DNA of 64,000 bases from CAJXYS01 sp913063035 (GCF_050586465.1 NZ_JBOCEG010000002.1:422406-486405), one strand, 5' to 3'; positions 34,229 to 42,794 are shown, numbered from the stretch's first letter. The notes: generated by a model not told the origin, from the sequence alone. Numbers and translations: made by a program.

Positions 34229-36088
34229 CTATCCCTCCGCCGCGTCCAGTTTCTCCTGCGCCTTGAGCCAGAGCGCCTCTGCAAGGTCGAGCCCCTCCGC
34301 CACCTCGGCCCGCTTTTTCTGCCACTTTTCGGCCTCGCCGGCCATCCCCGGCGCGTAGAGCGCGGGTTCGGCGAGCTTGGCGTCGAGCCTGGCGCGCATG
34401 TCTTCCAGTTTCTGGACGCGGGCCTCGCATTTGCGCACCTCGTCGCGCAGCGCCTTGATCCTGTCGCGGCCGGCCGGCCTTGGCCTGGCGGGGGCCGGCT
34501 TGGCGGCCCCGGACGCCGTCTCGGCCGGCTTCGTGGACAGCAGGTCGCGGCGATACTCCTCGAGCGTGCCGTCGAAGACGTGCACCCCCCCGTCCTGCAC
34601 GCGCCAGAGCCGGTCGGCCGCGTGGCTCAGCAGGTGGAAATCGTGGCTGACGAGGATTACCGCCCCCTCGAACCCGGCCAGCGCCTGCACCAGCGCGGCG
34701 CGGCTCTCGATGTCGAGGTGGTTGGTTGGCTCGTCCAGGATCAGCAGGTGCGGCGCGTCCAGCGTCGCCAACAACAGGGAAAGCCGCGCCTTCTGCCCCC
34801 CCGAGAGTTTCTCGACCGGGGTGTCCGCCTGGTCGGCGCCCAGCCCGAAGCCCGCGAGCCGCGCGCGCAGCTTGGCCGGCGGCTGGTCGGGCAGGGGGCG
34901 CTGCAGGTGCTGCAGCGGCGTTTCGGCCGGGGTCAACTCCTCGATCTGGTGCTGGGCGAAATAGCCGACCCGCAGCTTGGCCGCGCGGGTCATCTTGCCG
35001 TCCAGCAGCGCGAGCTTGCCGGCCAGCAGCTTGGAGAGGGTGGATTTGCCTTCGCCGTTCTTGCCCAGTAGCGCGATGCGGTCGTCCTGGTCGATCCGGA
35101 GCGAGAGCCGCCGCAGGACCGGCTTGCCGTCATAGCCCACCGCCCCGGCGTCGAGCGCGAGGATGGGCGGCGACAGCGGTTCGGGCGCGGGAAAGCCGAA
35201 GGAAATGCTGCGCCCGGTCCGCAACTCCGCCACCGGTTCCATCTTCTCGAGCATCTTGATGCGGGCCTGCGCCTGCCTTGCCTTGGAGGCCTTCGCACGG
35301 AACCGGTCGACGAAGCTTTGCAGATGCTTGCGCTGCGCCTCCTGCTTCTTGGCCTGGGCTTCCGCCTGCGCGGCGGCCTCGCGGCGCTGGCGGTCGAACT
35401 GGTCGTAGGGGCCCTGGTAAAGCGTGAGCCGCCGCTCCTCGAGATGCAGGATCGCGCCGACGGCGCGGTTCAGCAATTCGCGGTCATGCGAGATCACGAG
35501 CACGGTGTGGGGATACCGGGCGAGATAGGTCTCGAGCCAGAGCGCCCCCTCGAGATCGAGGTAGTTCGTGGGCTCGTCCAGCAGCAGCAGGTCCGGTGCG
35601 GCGAACAGCACAGCGGCCAGCGCCACGCGCATCCGCCAGCCGCCCGAGAAGTCGGCGCAGGGGCGCCGCTGGTCGGCCGGGTCGAAGCCGAGCCCCGACA
35701 GGATCGCCGCCGCGCGGCCCTCGGCGGACCAGGCGTCGATGTCGGCCAGCCGCGTCTGCACCTCGGCGATGCGGGCGGGGTCGGTGGCGGTCTCGGCCTC
35801 GGCCAGCAGCGCGGCGCGCTCGGTATCGGCGGCCAGGACGGTGTCGAGCAGGCTTTCCGGGCCGGCCGGCACCTCCTGCGCGACGCCGCCGATACGGGCG
35901 CGGGCGGGCAGGGTGATCTCGCCGCCCTCGAGCGTCAGTTCGCCCCGGATCAGCCGGAAGAGCGTGGTCTTGCCGGCCCCGTTCGGCCCGACCAGCCCGA
36001 CCTTGTGGCCTGTCGGGATCGTGGCGGAGGCCCGCTCGAAGAGCGGTTTGCCCTCGACGGCGTAGGAGATATCCGAGATGCGCAGCAT
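34229..36088 (-). CDS. ABC-F family ATPase (Uup/YheS-like)
   Basis: Soluble protein with two fused ATPase domains and no membrane helix; ABC-F proteins act on ribosomes. 619 residues. First domain: VGPNGAGKTTLFRL Walker A (about 33-46) and LLLDEPTNYLDLEGALWLE Walker B. The inter-domain linker is charged and long (QRREAAAQAEAQAKKQEAQR). Second domain: LLGKNGEGKSTLSKLLAGKL, EKLSGGQKARLSLLL, LILDEPTNHLDIESR. A C-terminal coiled coil (about 535-619) binds nucleic acid in Uup. I took ATG at 36088; ATG at 36097 adds three residues. Confidence 0.93.
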   Translation of the reverse strand: MLRISDISYAVEGKPLFERASATIPTGHKVGLVGPNGAGKTTLFRLIRGELTLEGGEITLPARARIGGVAQEVPAGPESLLDTVLAADTERAALLAEAETATDPARIAEVQTRLADIDAWSAEGRAAAILSGLGFDPADQRRPCADFSGGWRMRVALAAVLFAAPDLLLLDEPTNYLDLEGALWLETYLARYPHTVLVISHDRELLNRAVGAILHLEERRLTLYQGPYDQFDRQRREAAAQAEAQAKKQEAQRKHLQSFVDRFRAKASKARQAQARIKMLEKMEPVAELRTGRSISFGFPAPEPLSPPILALDAGAVGYDGKPVLRRLSLRIDQDDRIALLGKNGEGKSTLSKLLAGKLALLDGKMTRAAKLRVGYFAQHQIEELTPAETPLQHLQRPLPDQPPAKLRARLAGFGLGADQADTPVEKLSGGQKARLSLLLATLDAPHLLILDEPTNHLDIESRAALVQALAGFEGAVILVSHDFHLLSHAADRLWRVQDGGVHVFDGTLEEYRRDLLSTKPAETASGAAKPAPARPRPAGRDRIKALRDEVRKCEARVQKLEDMRARLDAKLAEPALYAPGMAGEAEKWQKKRAEVAEGLDLAEALWLKAQEKLDAAEG

Positions 36089-36229
36089 GCCCGCCATGTG
36101 CCCGAGCGCCGCGGGCCTGTCAATCGCCGGCCAAAGCGGCTTTTCAAGCCCCGGTCCCCATGCTACGGGACCGCCGAACATGACATGGCGGGCCGGGCCC
36201 GCCTTTCCTGCAAGAAGAGGGCTCTCACC

Positions 36230-36652
36230 ATGGCGACCCAACGCACCCTGTCGATCATCAAGCCGGATGCCACCAACCGCAACCTGACCGGCGCCATCAA
36301 TGCCAAGTTCGAGGAGGCGGGCCTGCGCATCGTCGCGCAGAAGCGCATCCGCCTCTCGAGGGACCAGGCCGGCGCCTTCTACGCCGTCCACAAGGAGCGT
36401 CCGTTCTACGACGAGCTGTGCGAGTTCATGTGCTCGGCCCCGGTCGTGGTGCAGGTGCTCGAAGGCGAGAACGCCATCGCCATGAACCGCGATGTCATGG
36501 GCGCCACCAACCCGGCCGAGGCCGCCGACGGCACCATCCGCAAGGAATACGCCCTGTCGATCGGCGAAAACTCCGTCCACGGCTCCGACGCCGAGGAGAC
36601 CGCCAAGCAGGAGATCGCCTTCTTCTTCTCGGAACTCGAGATCGTCGGCTGA
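36230..36652 (+). CDS. ndk: Nucleoside diphosphate kinase
   Basis: Transfers the gamma phosphate between nucleoside tri- and diphosphates. 140 residues, standard. TLSIIKPDATNRNLTGAINA opens the protein and the phospho-histidine is in SIGENSVHGSDAEETAKQEI (about residue 117). ATG at 36230 is preceded by AAGAAGAGGG. Divergent from the ABC-F gene; an intrinsic terminator follows at 36677-36704. Confidence 0.98.
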   Translation: MATQRTLSIIKPDATNRNLTGAINAKFEEAGLRIVAQKRIRLSRDQAGAFYAVHKERPFYDELCEFMCSAPVVVQVLEGENAIAMNRDVMGATNPAEAADGTIRKEYALSIGENSVHGSDAEETAKQEIAFFFSELEIVG

Positions 36653-36676
36653 CCATCGCGCCGCCGCGCGGGATCG

Positions 36677-36704
36677 GGGGCCGTCCTGCGGGGCGGCCCC
36701 TTTT
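36677..36704 (+). terminator. Intrinsic terminator of ndk
   Basis: Stem GGGGCCG (36677-36683) with CGGCCCC (36694-36700) and a 10-nt loop, followed by TTTT, 25 bp behind the ndk stop. Read leftward it has no T-run, so it serves ndk rather than purN. Confidence 0.75.
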
Positions 36705-36722
36705 CCGTCGGGGCCGGGCGGC

Positions 36723-37313
36723 TCAGCCCAGCAGCACCGGGGTCCGGTCGCCTTCGGCGAAGCGGCGCAGCACCGCCGGGTAGAGCAGGTGTTCCATCGC
36801 CAGCACGCGGTCGGCCAGCGTCTCGGGCGTGTCGCCGGGTTCCACCGGCACCCGCGCCCGGCCGAGGATCGGACCGTCGTCGAGTTCGGCGGTCACCTCG
36901 TGCACGGTGCAGCCATGCTCGGTGTCGCCGGCGGCAAGCGCGCGGGCATGGGTGTCGAGCCCGCGGTATTTCGGCAGGAGCGAGGGATGGATGTTCAGCA
37001 TCCGCCCCTGCCAGCGCCGCGTGAACTCCGGCGTCAGGATGCGCATGAACCCCGCCAGGCAGATGATGTCGGGCCTTGCCGCGTCGAGGGCCGCGTCCAG
37101 GGCCGCCTCGAACGCGGCGCGATCCTTGCCATGGGGGCGATGATCGACGACCGCGGTCGGGATGCCCATCGCCTCGGCCCGGGCAAGCCCGCCGGCCCCC
37201 GGGCGGTTCGACAGCACCAGCACCGGCCGCGCCGGGTGGTCGCCGGTCATCGAGCGCGCCAGCGCCACCATGTTCGACCCCGAGCCGGAAATGAGGATCG
37301 CGACGCGTTTCAC
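36723..37313 (-). CDS. purN: Phosphoribosylglycinamide formyltransferase
   Basis: Folate-dependent GAR transformylase of purine biosynthesis, 196 residues. ILISGSGSNMVALARSM at the N-terminus, CLAGFMRILTPEF, the active-site region NIHPSLLPKYRGLDTHARAL with catalytic Asn-His, and VHEVTAELDDGPILGRARV with the catalytic Asp are all present. It lies 5 bp downstream of purM, the conserved purMN pair. Confidence 0.97.
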   Translation of the reverse strand: MKRVAILISGSGSNMVALARSMTGDHPARPVLVLSNRPGAGGLARAEAMGIPTAVVDHRPHGKDRAAFEAALDAALDAARPDIICLAGFMRILTPEFTRRWQGRMLNIHPSLLPKYRGLDTHARALAAGDTEHGCTVHEVTAELDDGPILGRARVPVEPGDTPETLADRVLAMEHLLYPAVLRRFAEGDRTPVLLG

Positions 37314-37318
37314 GAGGC

Positions 37319-38365
37319 TCAGACCAGTCGCCCGGTATAGGTGACGCCCGCGCCCTCGGTGACGCGGCCAAGGGTGTAGACCGTCTCGCCCGCGGCCCGC
37401 AGCCGGTCCGCGACCGCGTCGGCGCTGTCCGCGGCGACCACGGCGACCATGCCGATCCCAGCGTTGAAGGTCTTGAGCAGCTCCGCCTGGTCAAGCCCGC
37501 CCTCGCGCGCCAGCCAGTCGAAGACCGGCGGCAGCGCCCAGGCCGACAGGTCGATCCCGGCCCCCAGCCCGTCCGGCAGGACGCGTGGCAGGTTCTCGGT
37601 CAGCCCGCCGCCCGTGATATGGGCAAGCCCGCGAAGCCCGCCCGCCGCACGGGCCGCGAGAACCTGGCGAACATAGATCCGCGTCGGCGCGAGCAGCGCC
37701 GCGCCCAGCGTCGTCTCGGGCGCCCAGGGGCAGGGGGCGTCCCACCCGAGCCCCGAGCGTTCGACCACCCGGCGCACCAGCGAATAGCCGTTGGAATGCA
37801 CCCCGTCCGAGGCCAGCCCCAGCAAGACGTCGCCCTCTGCGACCCCGTCGGGCAGGGCGGTGCCCCGTTCCATCGCGCCGACGGCGAAACCGGCGAGATC
37901 GAAATCGCCGGCGGCATACATGCCGGGCATCTCGGCGGTTTCGCCGCCGATCAGCGCCGCGCCCGCCTGCCGGCAACCCTCGGCGATGCCCTCGATCACG
38001 GCGGCCGCGCCGTCGAGATCGAGCTTGCCGGTCGCGAAATAGTCGAGGAAGAACAGCGGCTCGGCCCCCTGGCAGACGAGGTCGTTGACGCACATCGCGA
38101 CAAGGTCGATGCCGACCGTATCCATCCGGCCTGTGTCGATGGCGATCCGCAGCTTGGTGCCGACGCCGTCCGTGGCGGCCACCAGCACCGGGTCGCTGTA
38201 GCCGGCCGCCTTGAGATCGAAGAGCGCCCCGAAACCGCCGAGCGCATCCATAACCCCGGGGCGTTTCGTGGCCGCGGCGGCCGGCTTGATCCGGTCCACC
38301 AGCGCGTTGCCCGCGTCGATATCCACGCCTGCCTCGGCGTAGGTCAGCCCATTCTTCCGCGTCAT
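37319..38365 (-). CDS. purM: Phosphoribosylformylglycinamidine cyclo-ligase
   Basis: AIR synthetase of purine biosynthesis, 348 residues. The start LTYAEAGVDIDAGNALVDRI, DGVGTKLRIAIDTGRMDTVG, VAMCVNDLVCQGAEPLFFLD and LIGGETAEMPGMY are signature blocks of the PurM fold. Followed by purN in the same direction; ATG at 38365. No PurM-leader riboswitch was recognised in the upstream gap. Confidence 0.97.
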   Translation of the reverse strand: MTRKNGLTYAEAGVDIDAGNALVDRIKPAAAATKRPGVMDALGGFGALFDLKAAGYSDPVLVAATDGVGTKLRIAIDTGRMDTVGIDLVAMCVNDLVCQGAEPLFFLDYFATGKLDLDGAAAVIEGIAEGCRQAGAALIGGETAEMPGMYAAGDFDLAGFAVGAMERGTALPDGVAEGDVLLGLASDGVHSNGYSLVRRVVERSGLGWDAPCPWAPETTLGAALLAPTRIYVRQVLAARAAGGLRGLAHITGGGLTENLPRVLPDGLGAGIDLSAWALPPVFDWLAREGGLDQAELLKTFNAGIGMVAVVAADSADAVADRLRAAGETVYTLGRVTEGAGVTYTGRLV

Positions 38366-38475
38366 GCCTCGTCCCCCGGCTTCGGTTGGCCACGCTCTAG
38401 CCCAATCCGTCCGCGGAGGGAACCGATTCCCCCCGCTTGACCGGCCCCGCGGCCGCGCGTAATCAAGCCCGAGGC

Positions 38476-38552
38476 GGGCCTGTAGCTCAATTGGTTAGAG
38501 CAGAGCGCTCATAACGCTTTGGTTGGGGGTTCGAGTCCCTCCGGGCCTACCA
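38476..38552 (+). tRNA. tRNA with CAT anticodon, probably tRNA-Ile2 (lysidine)
   Basis: 77 nt including an encoded CCA. The cloverleaf folds fully: acceptor GGGCCTG/CGGGCCT with a weak G1-U72 pair, D arm GCTC/GAGC, anticodon stem GAGCG/CGCTT with loop CTCATAA, T arm GGGGG/CCCTC. C4-G69 and C5-G68 match the TilS determinants of isoleucine tRNA that reads AUA. It lacks the C1-A72 mismatch and the three G-C anticodon pairs of the initiator. Anticodon-only annotation would label it tRNA-Met; elongator Met cannot be fully excluded. Confidence 0.9.
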
Positions 38553-38808
38553 GGTATCCTGCCCGGTCGATGACGGTCTTGCCCCGCCGGGGCATCGCTT
38601 GCGCGGCACGTCCCGGCTGACGGCCCGGACAGGCCCGGGAAGGCGCCGCGATCCGTCGCGCACCCGGCACGCGCCGCGAGACCGGTCCGGCACTTTCGGA
38701 GCACGGGCTTCAGGCGCTTGATTGTTGCCGGTCTTTCCGGTCATCCTCTGAGCGGTCCGGCACGCCATCGCGGTTCGTCGGATGTTTGCGCCTGCGAATG
38801 GGGATCCG

Positions 38809-38934
38809 ATGAACCGTCTGACCTTGCTTTTCCTGGCCACGCTCACGCTGGCCGCCTGCGAGACCACCAAGGGTTTCGTGACGGATGTCGAGAACGTCAC
38901 GAACCGCGTTGCCGACGAGATAGAGGGCGGCTAG
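38809..38934 (+). CDS. Entericidin-like small lipoprotein
   Basis: 41-residue lipoprotein precursor. Signal peptide with lipobox LTLAAC (Cys17), followed by ETTKGFVTDVENVTNRVADE, resembling the mature part of entericidin A/B (Cys-x-Thr-Thr-Lys/Arg-Gly). Entericidins are small membrane lipoproteins of unclear benefit, proposed as a toxin/antidote pair in E. coli; here the role is unknown. ATG at 38809; a second small lipoprotein gene follows about 50 bp later. Confidence 0.75.
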   Translation: MNRLTLLFLATLTLAACETTKGFVTDVENVTNRVADEIEGG

Positions 38935-38984
38935 GTTTCCTGGGTCGCCCCCGGGGGAGTCCCGGGGCTTTGAGGGTATCCTGC

Positions 38985-39125
38985 ATGCGCAAAACGATCT
39001 GGATTGTTCTGAGCCTCGCCATTGGCGGTGTGGGTTTGACGGGCTGTGCGCCGCTCATCGGCGCCGGCGCCATCGTGGCGGCCGACGAACTGGCCGAGCG
39101 TGACGGGGACGACGGCCTGTTCTGA
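38985..39125 (+). CDS. Small lipoprotein
   Basis: 46-residue precursor with a lipobox LTGC (Cys21) after the hydrophobic IVLSLAIGGVG; the mature part PLIGAGAIVAADELAERDGD is short with a hydrophobic Gly/Ala stretch and acidic end. Too short for a family assignment. ATG at 38985; same strand as the entericidin-like gene, so the two may form a pair. Confidence 0.65.
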   Translation: MRKTIWIVLSLAIGGVGLTGCAPLIGAGAIVAADELAERDGDDGLF

Positions 39126-39220
39126 TCCGCGACGCGCCATGGCCGTCGCGCGGCTGGCCGGGGATCCGCACCGATCGGCGTGAAATACCGGGATCGCGGC
39201 AGCTGCGCCGGCGGGCCGCG

Positions 39221-40555
39221 TCACCGCGCCAGCACCAATTCCGCCTTGAGCCCGCCCAGATCCGCGCTTTCGCCCAGCCGCAACTGCCCCCCGTGGCCCC
39301 GCGCGATATCCGTGGCGATGGCGAGCCCCAGCCCCACCCCGGTGCCGCGGTTCTGGTTGCGTGCCGCTTCCAGCCGGGCGAAGGGCCGGAGCGCGGCCTC
39401 GCGGCTTTCGGGGGGGATGCCGGGGCCGTCATCCTCGACCGAAAAACGCACGGCCGAGGGCGTAACGGCCACGGTGAGCCGCGAGGTCCTGCCGTAGCGT
39501 CCGGCATTGGACATCAGGTTGTCCAGTGCGCGGCGGATCGCCATGGGGCGCAGCGGCACGATCTCTCCGTCTTCGGTGCCCGGCGCACGGCGGAATTCCA
39601 CGTCCAGCCCGGCCCGGCGGGCATCCTCGGCGGCGGTCTTGGCCAGCCGGACCGGATCCGTCGGCTCCAGCGCGTCCTCGGACGCGCCGCGGGCGAAGAC
39701 GAGGAATTCGTCGAGCATCTTCTCCATGTCCTGCACATCGCGCGACAGCGCCTCGACATCCGGGGTCTGCTCGAGGAACGACAGCCCCAGCTTCATCCGC
39801 GTGAGCGGCGTGCGCAGGTCGTGGCTGACGCCGGACAGCATCAGCGTGCGCTGCTCGATCTGGCGCTCAAGCCGCGCGCGCATGTCGAGAAACGCGTTGC
39901 CGGCCGACCGTACCTCGACCGCGCCGGAGGGTTTGTAGGGAACGCTGCGCCCCTTGCCGAAGGCCTCGGCCGCGCGGGCGAGCCGCCGGATCGGGCGCAG
40001 CTGGTTGCGCAGGAACAGGAACGCGATCAGCGTCATCAAGAGCCCGGTGAACACCATCAGCACCAGCAACTGGTGCGGGTTCGACGCCGAGACCCGGTCG
40101 CGCGGAAAGGCGATGCGCAGCAGCCCGTGCCGCGTCTCGACGCCGAGGATCACGAGATCGTCGTTCTCGGCCAGGTCGATCCGGCGGATCGCGGGGATCT
40201 CGGCGCGAAGCGTGTCGATCACGCTGAGCCCGGAGAGGTCGTAGAAATAGCGCCTGTTCCCGGGCGGCATCGCGGCGCTGTCGGTAAAGGCGAGGCGGAT
40301 GGCGAGCGCGCGGGCCGTCTCGGCGGCCGCGGCAAGCCCGGCCGCCGCGTCCGGTTCCCGGGTGACCTGGTCGAGCACCAGCTCGAGCTCCAGCACGACG
40401 CCGTCGGTCATCTGGCGGGTGACCTCGTCGAAATGGCGCTGTATAAAAACGATCGAGACGACCAGCAGAAGGACCACGATCGGCAGGATCAGGATCAGCG
40501 CGGCCCGGCCGTACAGGCTGCGCGGCATCGAGTTCTTGATCCAGTCGAAGGTCAT
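39221..40555 (-). CDS. EnvZ-like sensor histidine kinase
   Basis: Membrane histidine kinase, 444 residues. Two membrane helices (about 17-38 and 165-185) flank a periplasmic sensor domain (about 40-165). HAMP follows (about 186-238; LRNQLRPIRRLARAAEAFGK), then the dimerisation H-box GVSHDLRTPLTRMKLGLSFL with the phospho-His near 248 and the HATPase motifs NLMSNAGRYGR, DDGPGIPPE and GTGVGLGLAI. EnvZ/OmpR-like in layout. No response regulator adjoins it; the nearest in the window is the orphan at 31.9 kb, of a different class. Divergent from the MBL-fold gene. Confidence 0.92.
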   Translation of the reverse strand: MTFDWIKNSMPRSLYGRAALILILPIVVLLLVVSIVFIQRHFDEVTRQMTDGVVLELELVLDQVTREPDAAAGLAAAAETARALAIRLAFTDSAAMPPGNRRYFYDLSGLSVIDTLRAEIPAIRRIDLAENDDLVILGVETRHGLLRIAFPRDRVSASNPHQLLVLMVFTGLLMTLIAFLFLRNQLRPIRRLARAAEAFGKGRSVPYKPSGAVEVRSAGNAFLDMRARLERQIEQRTLMLSGVSHDLRTPLTRMKLGLSFLEQTPDVEALSRDVQDMEKMLDEFLVFARGASEDALEPTDPVRLAKTAAEDARRAGLDVEFRRAPGTEDGEIVPLRPMAIRRALDNLMSNAGRYGRTSRLTVAVTPSAVRFSVEDDGPGIPPESREAALRPFARLEAARNQNRGTGVGLGLAIATDIARGHGGQLRLGESADLGGLKAELVLAR

Positions 40556-40597
40556 GGTCGCAAAGTATCCGCAAGCCCGACCGGGCGGAAGGCAAGA

Positions 40598-41515
40598 ATG
40601 CAGGACCCCTTCATCAAGGCATTCGACCCGCCCGTCGGCAAGGCCGAGGAGATCCGGCCGGGGCTACGCCGGATCGTGGCGCCCAATGCCTCGCCGATGA
40701 CCTTCCGCGGGACCAATACCTGGCTTCTGGGCGAGAGCGAGGTCGCGGTGATCGATCCCGGGCCGGACAACCCGCTCCACCTCGCGGCCATCCTCGAGGC
40801 GCTGGGCGGCCGGCCCGTAAGCCATATCCTGGTCACCCACAGCCACGTGGATCACTCGCCGCTGGCGCGGGCGCTGGCCGCGCGCACCGATGCGCCGGTC
40901 TGTGCCTTCGGGGCGAGCGATGCCGGCCGCCGCGCGGACATGGTGGCGCTGGGCGCGACCGGCCTGATCGGGGGCGGAGAGGGCGTCGACCATGCCTTCG
41001 CGCCCGACGTGACGCTGGCCGACGGCGCCGTGCTCGACGGCGCGGAATGGCGCGTCGAGGCGATCGCGACGCCCGGGCATTTCGGAAACCATCTCTGCTT
41101 CGCCTGGGAGGACGCGGTCTTTACCGGGGACCACGTGATGAGCTGGGCGACGACCATGGTATCGCCGCCAGACGGCGACCTGACCGATTTCATGGCCTCG
41201 CTCGAAAAGCTGCGCGCGCGGCAGGGCGACCGGGTCTACCTGCCCGGGCATGGCGCCGTGCTCGAGGATCCCGCGGGCATGATCCGCCACCAGATCGCCC
41301 ATCGGCGCCGGCGCGAGGCCCAGATCCTGGGCGAGCTGGTGGCCGGCCCCGCCGATCCCGAAACGCTCACCCGGCGCATCTATACCGACCTCGATCCCCG
41401 CCTGCGGCCCGCGGCGGCGCGCAACGTGCTGGCCCATCTCATAGATCTCCACCGCCGCGGCCGCGTCGCGACCGAGGGCGCACTGGCCGCGGACGCCCTG
41501 TTTTTCCTGGTTTGA
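40598..41515 (+). CDS. MBL-fold metallo-hydrolase (LACTB2-like)
   Basis: 305-residue metallo-beta-lactamase-fold hydrolase. Zinc-binding HxHxDH is in VTHSHVDHSPLARAL (about 83-97); other ligands are in TPGHFGNHLCF and FTGDHVMSW. A winged-helix-like C-terminal extension (about 230-305) follows, as in LACTB2-type ribonucleases. An RNase or thioester hydrolase role is possible but unproven. ATG at 40598 lies 42 bp from the divergent histidine-kinase start. Confidence 0.88.
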   Translation: MQDPFIKAFDPPVGKAEEIRPGLRRIVAPNASPMTFRGTNTWLLGESEVAVIDPGPDNPLHLAAILEALGGRPVSHILVTHSHVDHSPLARALAARTDAPVCAFGASDAGRRADMVALGATGLIGGGEGVDHAFAPDVTLADGAVLDGAEWRVEAIATPGHFGNHLCFAWEDAVFTGDHVMSWATTMVSPPDGDLTDFMASLEKLRARQGDRVYLPGHGAVLEDPAGMIRHQIAHRRRREAQILGELVAGPADPETLTRRIYTDLDPRLRPAAARNVLAHLIDLHRRGRVATEGALAADALFFLV

Positions 41516-41597
41516 ACCGCCGTCGGCCCGCGCCCGCGGACCTTTGAAAAATCCACTGGACGCCCGGAATCGGAGTTGCTATACGCCCCGGCACTGG

Positions 41598-41672
41598 TCC
41601 GGCGTAGCTCAGTGGTAGAGCAGTTGACTGTTAATCAATTGGTCGTAGGTTCGAATCCTACCGCCGGAGCCA
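41598..41672 (+). tRNA. tRNA-Asn (GTT)
   Basis: 75 nt including encoded CCA. Acceptor TCCGGCG/CGCCGGA, D arm GCTC/GAGC, anticodon loop CTGTTAA giving GTT, T arm GTAGG/CCTAC. Its 3' end is directly followed by the remains of a tyrosine recombinase gene, so it probably served as an attachment site for an integrated element. Confidence 0.96.
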
Positions 41673-41730
41673 CAACCCCCTCAAGTCCTTGATATTAAAA
41701 GATTTCGGCTCTCGGGAGTGGGAGCGGCCC

Positions 41731-41766
41731 GTGCACGTGCACATTCAGGTGCACAAACGGGTGCAC
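41731..41766 (+). repeat. Four phased GTGCAC repeats
   Basis: The palindrome GTGCAC occurs at 41731, 41737, 41749 and 41761, i.e. at spacings of 6, 12 and 12 bp, about 60 bp behind the tRNA-Asn and 50 bp before the integrase remnant. Position suggests arm-type binding sites for the integrase or its excisionase (inference). Confidence 0.5.
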
Positions 41767-41781
41767 ATCCTGCGAACCCCA

Positions 41782-41811
41782 AGCGACTCCGCGCCCACGG
41801 ACGGAGTCGCT
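41782..41811 (+). promoter_or_regulatory. Hairpin covering the ribosome-binding site of the integrase remnant
   Basis: Perfect 10-bp stem AGCGACTCCG / CGGAGTCGCT with a 10-nt loop. The second arm contains GGAG, the only Shine-Dalgarno candidate for the ATG at 41817. There is no T-run, so it is not a terminator. Confidence 0.5.
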
Positions 41812-41816
41812 GAATC

Positions 41817-42266
41817 ATGCCGGGAAATGCGAAAATTCCCCATCTCGAGCGCCGCCCCTCGGGGTTCTTCTGGCGCCGCAGGATCAGGCATTCGCCGAGG
41901 TCACCCAACCCTGGTCCCGATCGTTTTCTCTGCTTCTCGCTGCGCACCGATGTCCTGCGCGACGCGAAAGCCCGGGCGCGGAGACTCCCGGATCTCAGCG
42001 ACATGGCCTTCGCAGCCCCTGCTGAGAAGACGATGACCATCACCGCACCAGGGATGGAAACCCTGCTCACGAGCCTCTGTCGGTTCCAGGACGAGGCGGC
42101 CGACCGGCGTCGCGCTGCACTGCGGTCCGCGAGACCGGAGGTTCGCCCATGGCGCGCGATCCTCGCCGCATCTGGGCGTGCCCGTCGAAAACGGCGGGTG
42201 ACTGCCCGCCCTCAGATCTTCAGCTTGTATCCGACATGGGTCGGCTCAAAACCGAGGCGGTCATAG
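41817..42266 (+). pseudogene. Truncated tyrosine recombinase (integrase) N-terminus
   Basis: The first 110 or so residues of this 149-codon frame read like the N-terminus of Rhodobacteraceae site-specific integrases (PGNAKIPHLERRPSGFFWRR at the start, then FLCFSLRTDVLRDAKARARR and METLLTSLCRFQDEAADR). The core-binding continuation and the whole catalytic domain with its R-H-R-Y residues are missing; the remaining codons are arginine-rich and overlap the 3' end of the opposing acetyltransferase gene at 42212. It is adjacent to tRNA-Asn, the usual place for an integrase at its att site. Recognition is from memory of the family. Confidence 0.65.
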
Positions 42267-42670
42267 AAGCGATGGGCATCTCGCCGGGCCTTGTCCGTGG
42301 TAAGCTGAACCAACGAACATCCCTGCGCCCGGCATTCGCCGATCGCCCAGGCAAACATCGCTTCGCCAAGCTTGCCGCCTCGACGATCGCGCGCGATCCG
42401 AACCGCCTCGATTTGTCCACGCTTGGCGCCATGGCGAGAGAGGCCCGGGATGAAGGTGAGTTGCATGGTGCCGACGATCTGCTGCCCATCCTCGACCACG
42501 CAAAGAAACTGGTTCGGGTCGGCATCGATCTCCGCGAACGCGGCCCGGTAGCACTCGTCTACCGCCGGCGCCGCGTTTTCCCGCGTCGCTCCAAGCATGT
42601 CATCGGCCAGCATCGCGACAATTGCCTCCAGGTCTGCCGCGGTGGCCCGTCGGTATCGCGGTTCACCCAT
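42212..42670 (-). CDS. GNAT-family N-acetyltransferase
   Basis: 152-residue acetyltransferase. The acetyl-CoA binding motif A is IEAVRIARDRRGGKLGEAMF (about 92-111, with R-x-x-G-x-L in place of the commoner R-x-x-G-x-G/A) followed by TTDKARRDAHRFYDRLGFEP, the typical motif B. The N-terminal part RRATAADLEAIVAMLADDML is usual for GNATs. Substrate unknown. ATG at 42670; a longer frame adds 12 residues. Its 3' end overlaps the integrase remnant. Confidence 0.9.
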   Translation of the reverse strand: MGEPRYRRATAADLEAIVAMLADDMLGATRENAAPAVDECYRAAFAEIDADPNQFLCVVEDGQQIVGTMQLTFIPGLSRHGAKRGQIEAVRIARDRRGGKLGEAMFAWAIGECRAQGCSLVQLTTDKARRDAHRFYDRLGFEPTHVGYKLKI

Positions 42671-42794
42671 GAGTTTTGTCCCTTCTTCCTCGCCGACCGC
42701 CTCCATAAGGGCTGCGGGTCGTCACCGGATATACGCCGGCCAGAGGCTGCCTCCGCTTCGTTGGGCTGATCGACGCCCGGATGCAGCGTGGATG

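Noticed and set aside
38476..38552. Initiator tRNA-Met
   Set aside because: The C1-A72 mismatch and three consecutive G-C pairs in the anticodon stem that mark initiators are absent; C4-G69 and C5-G68 favour tRNA-Ile2.
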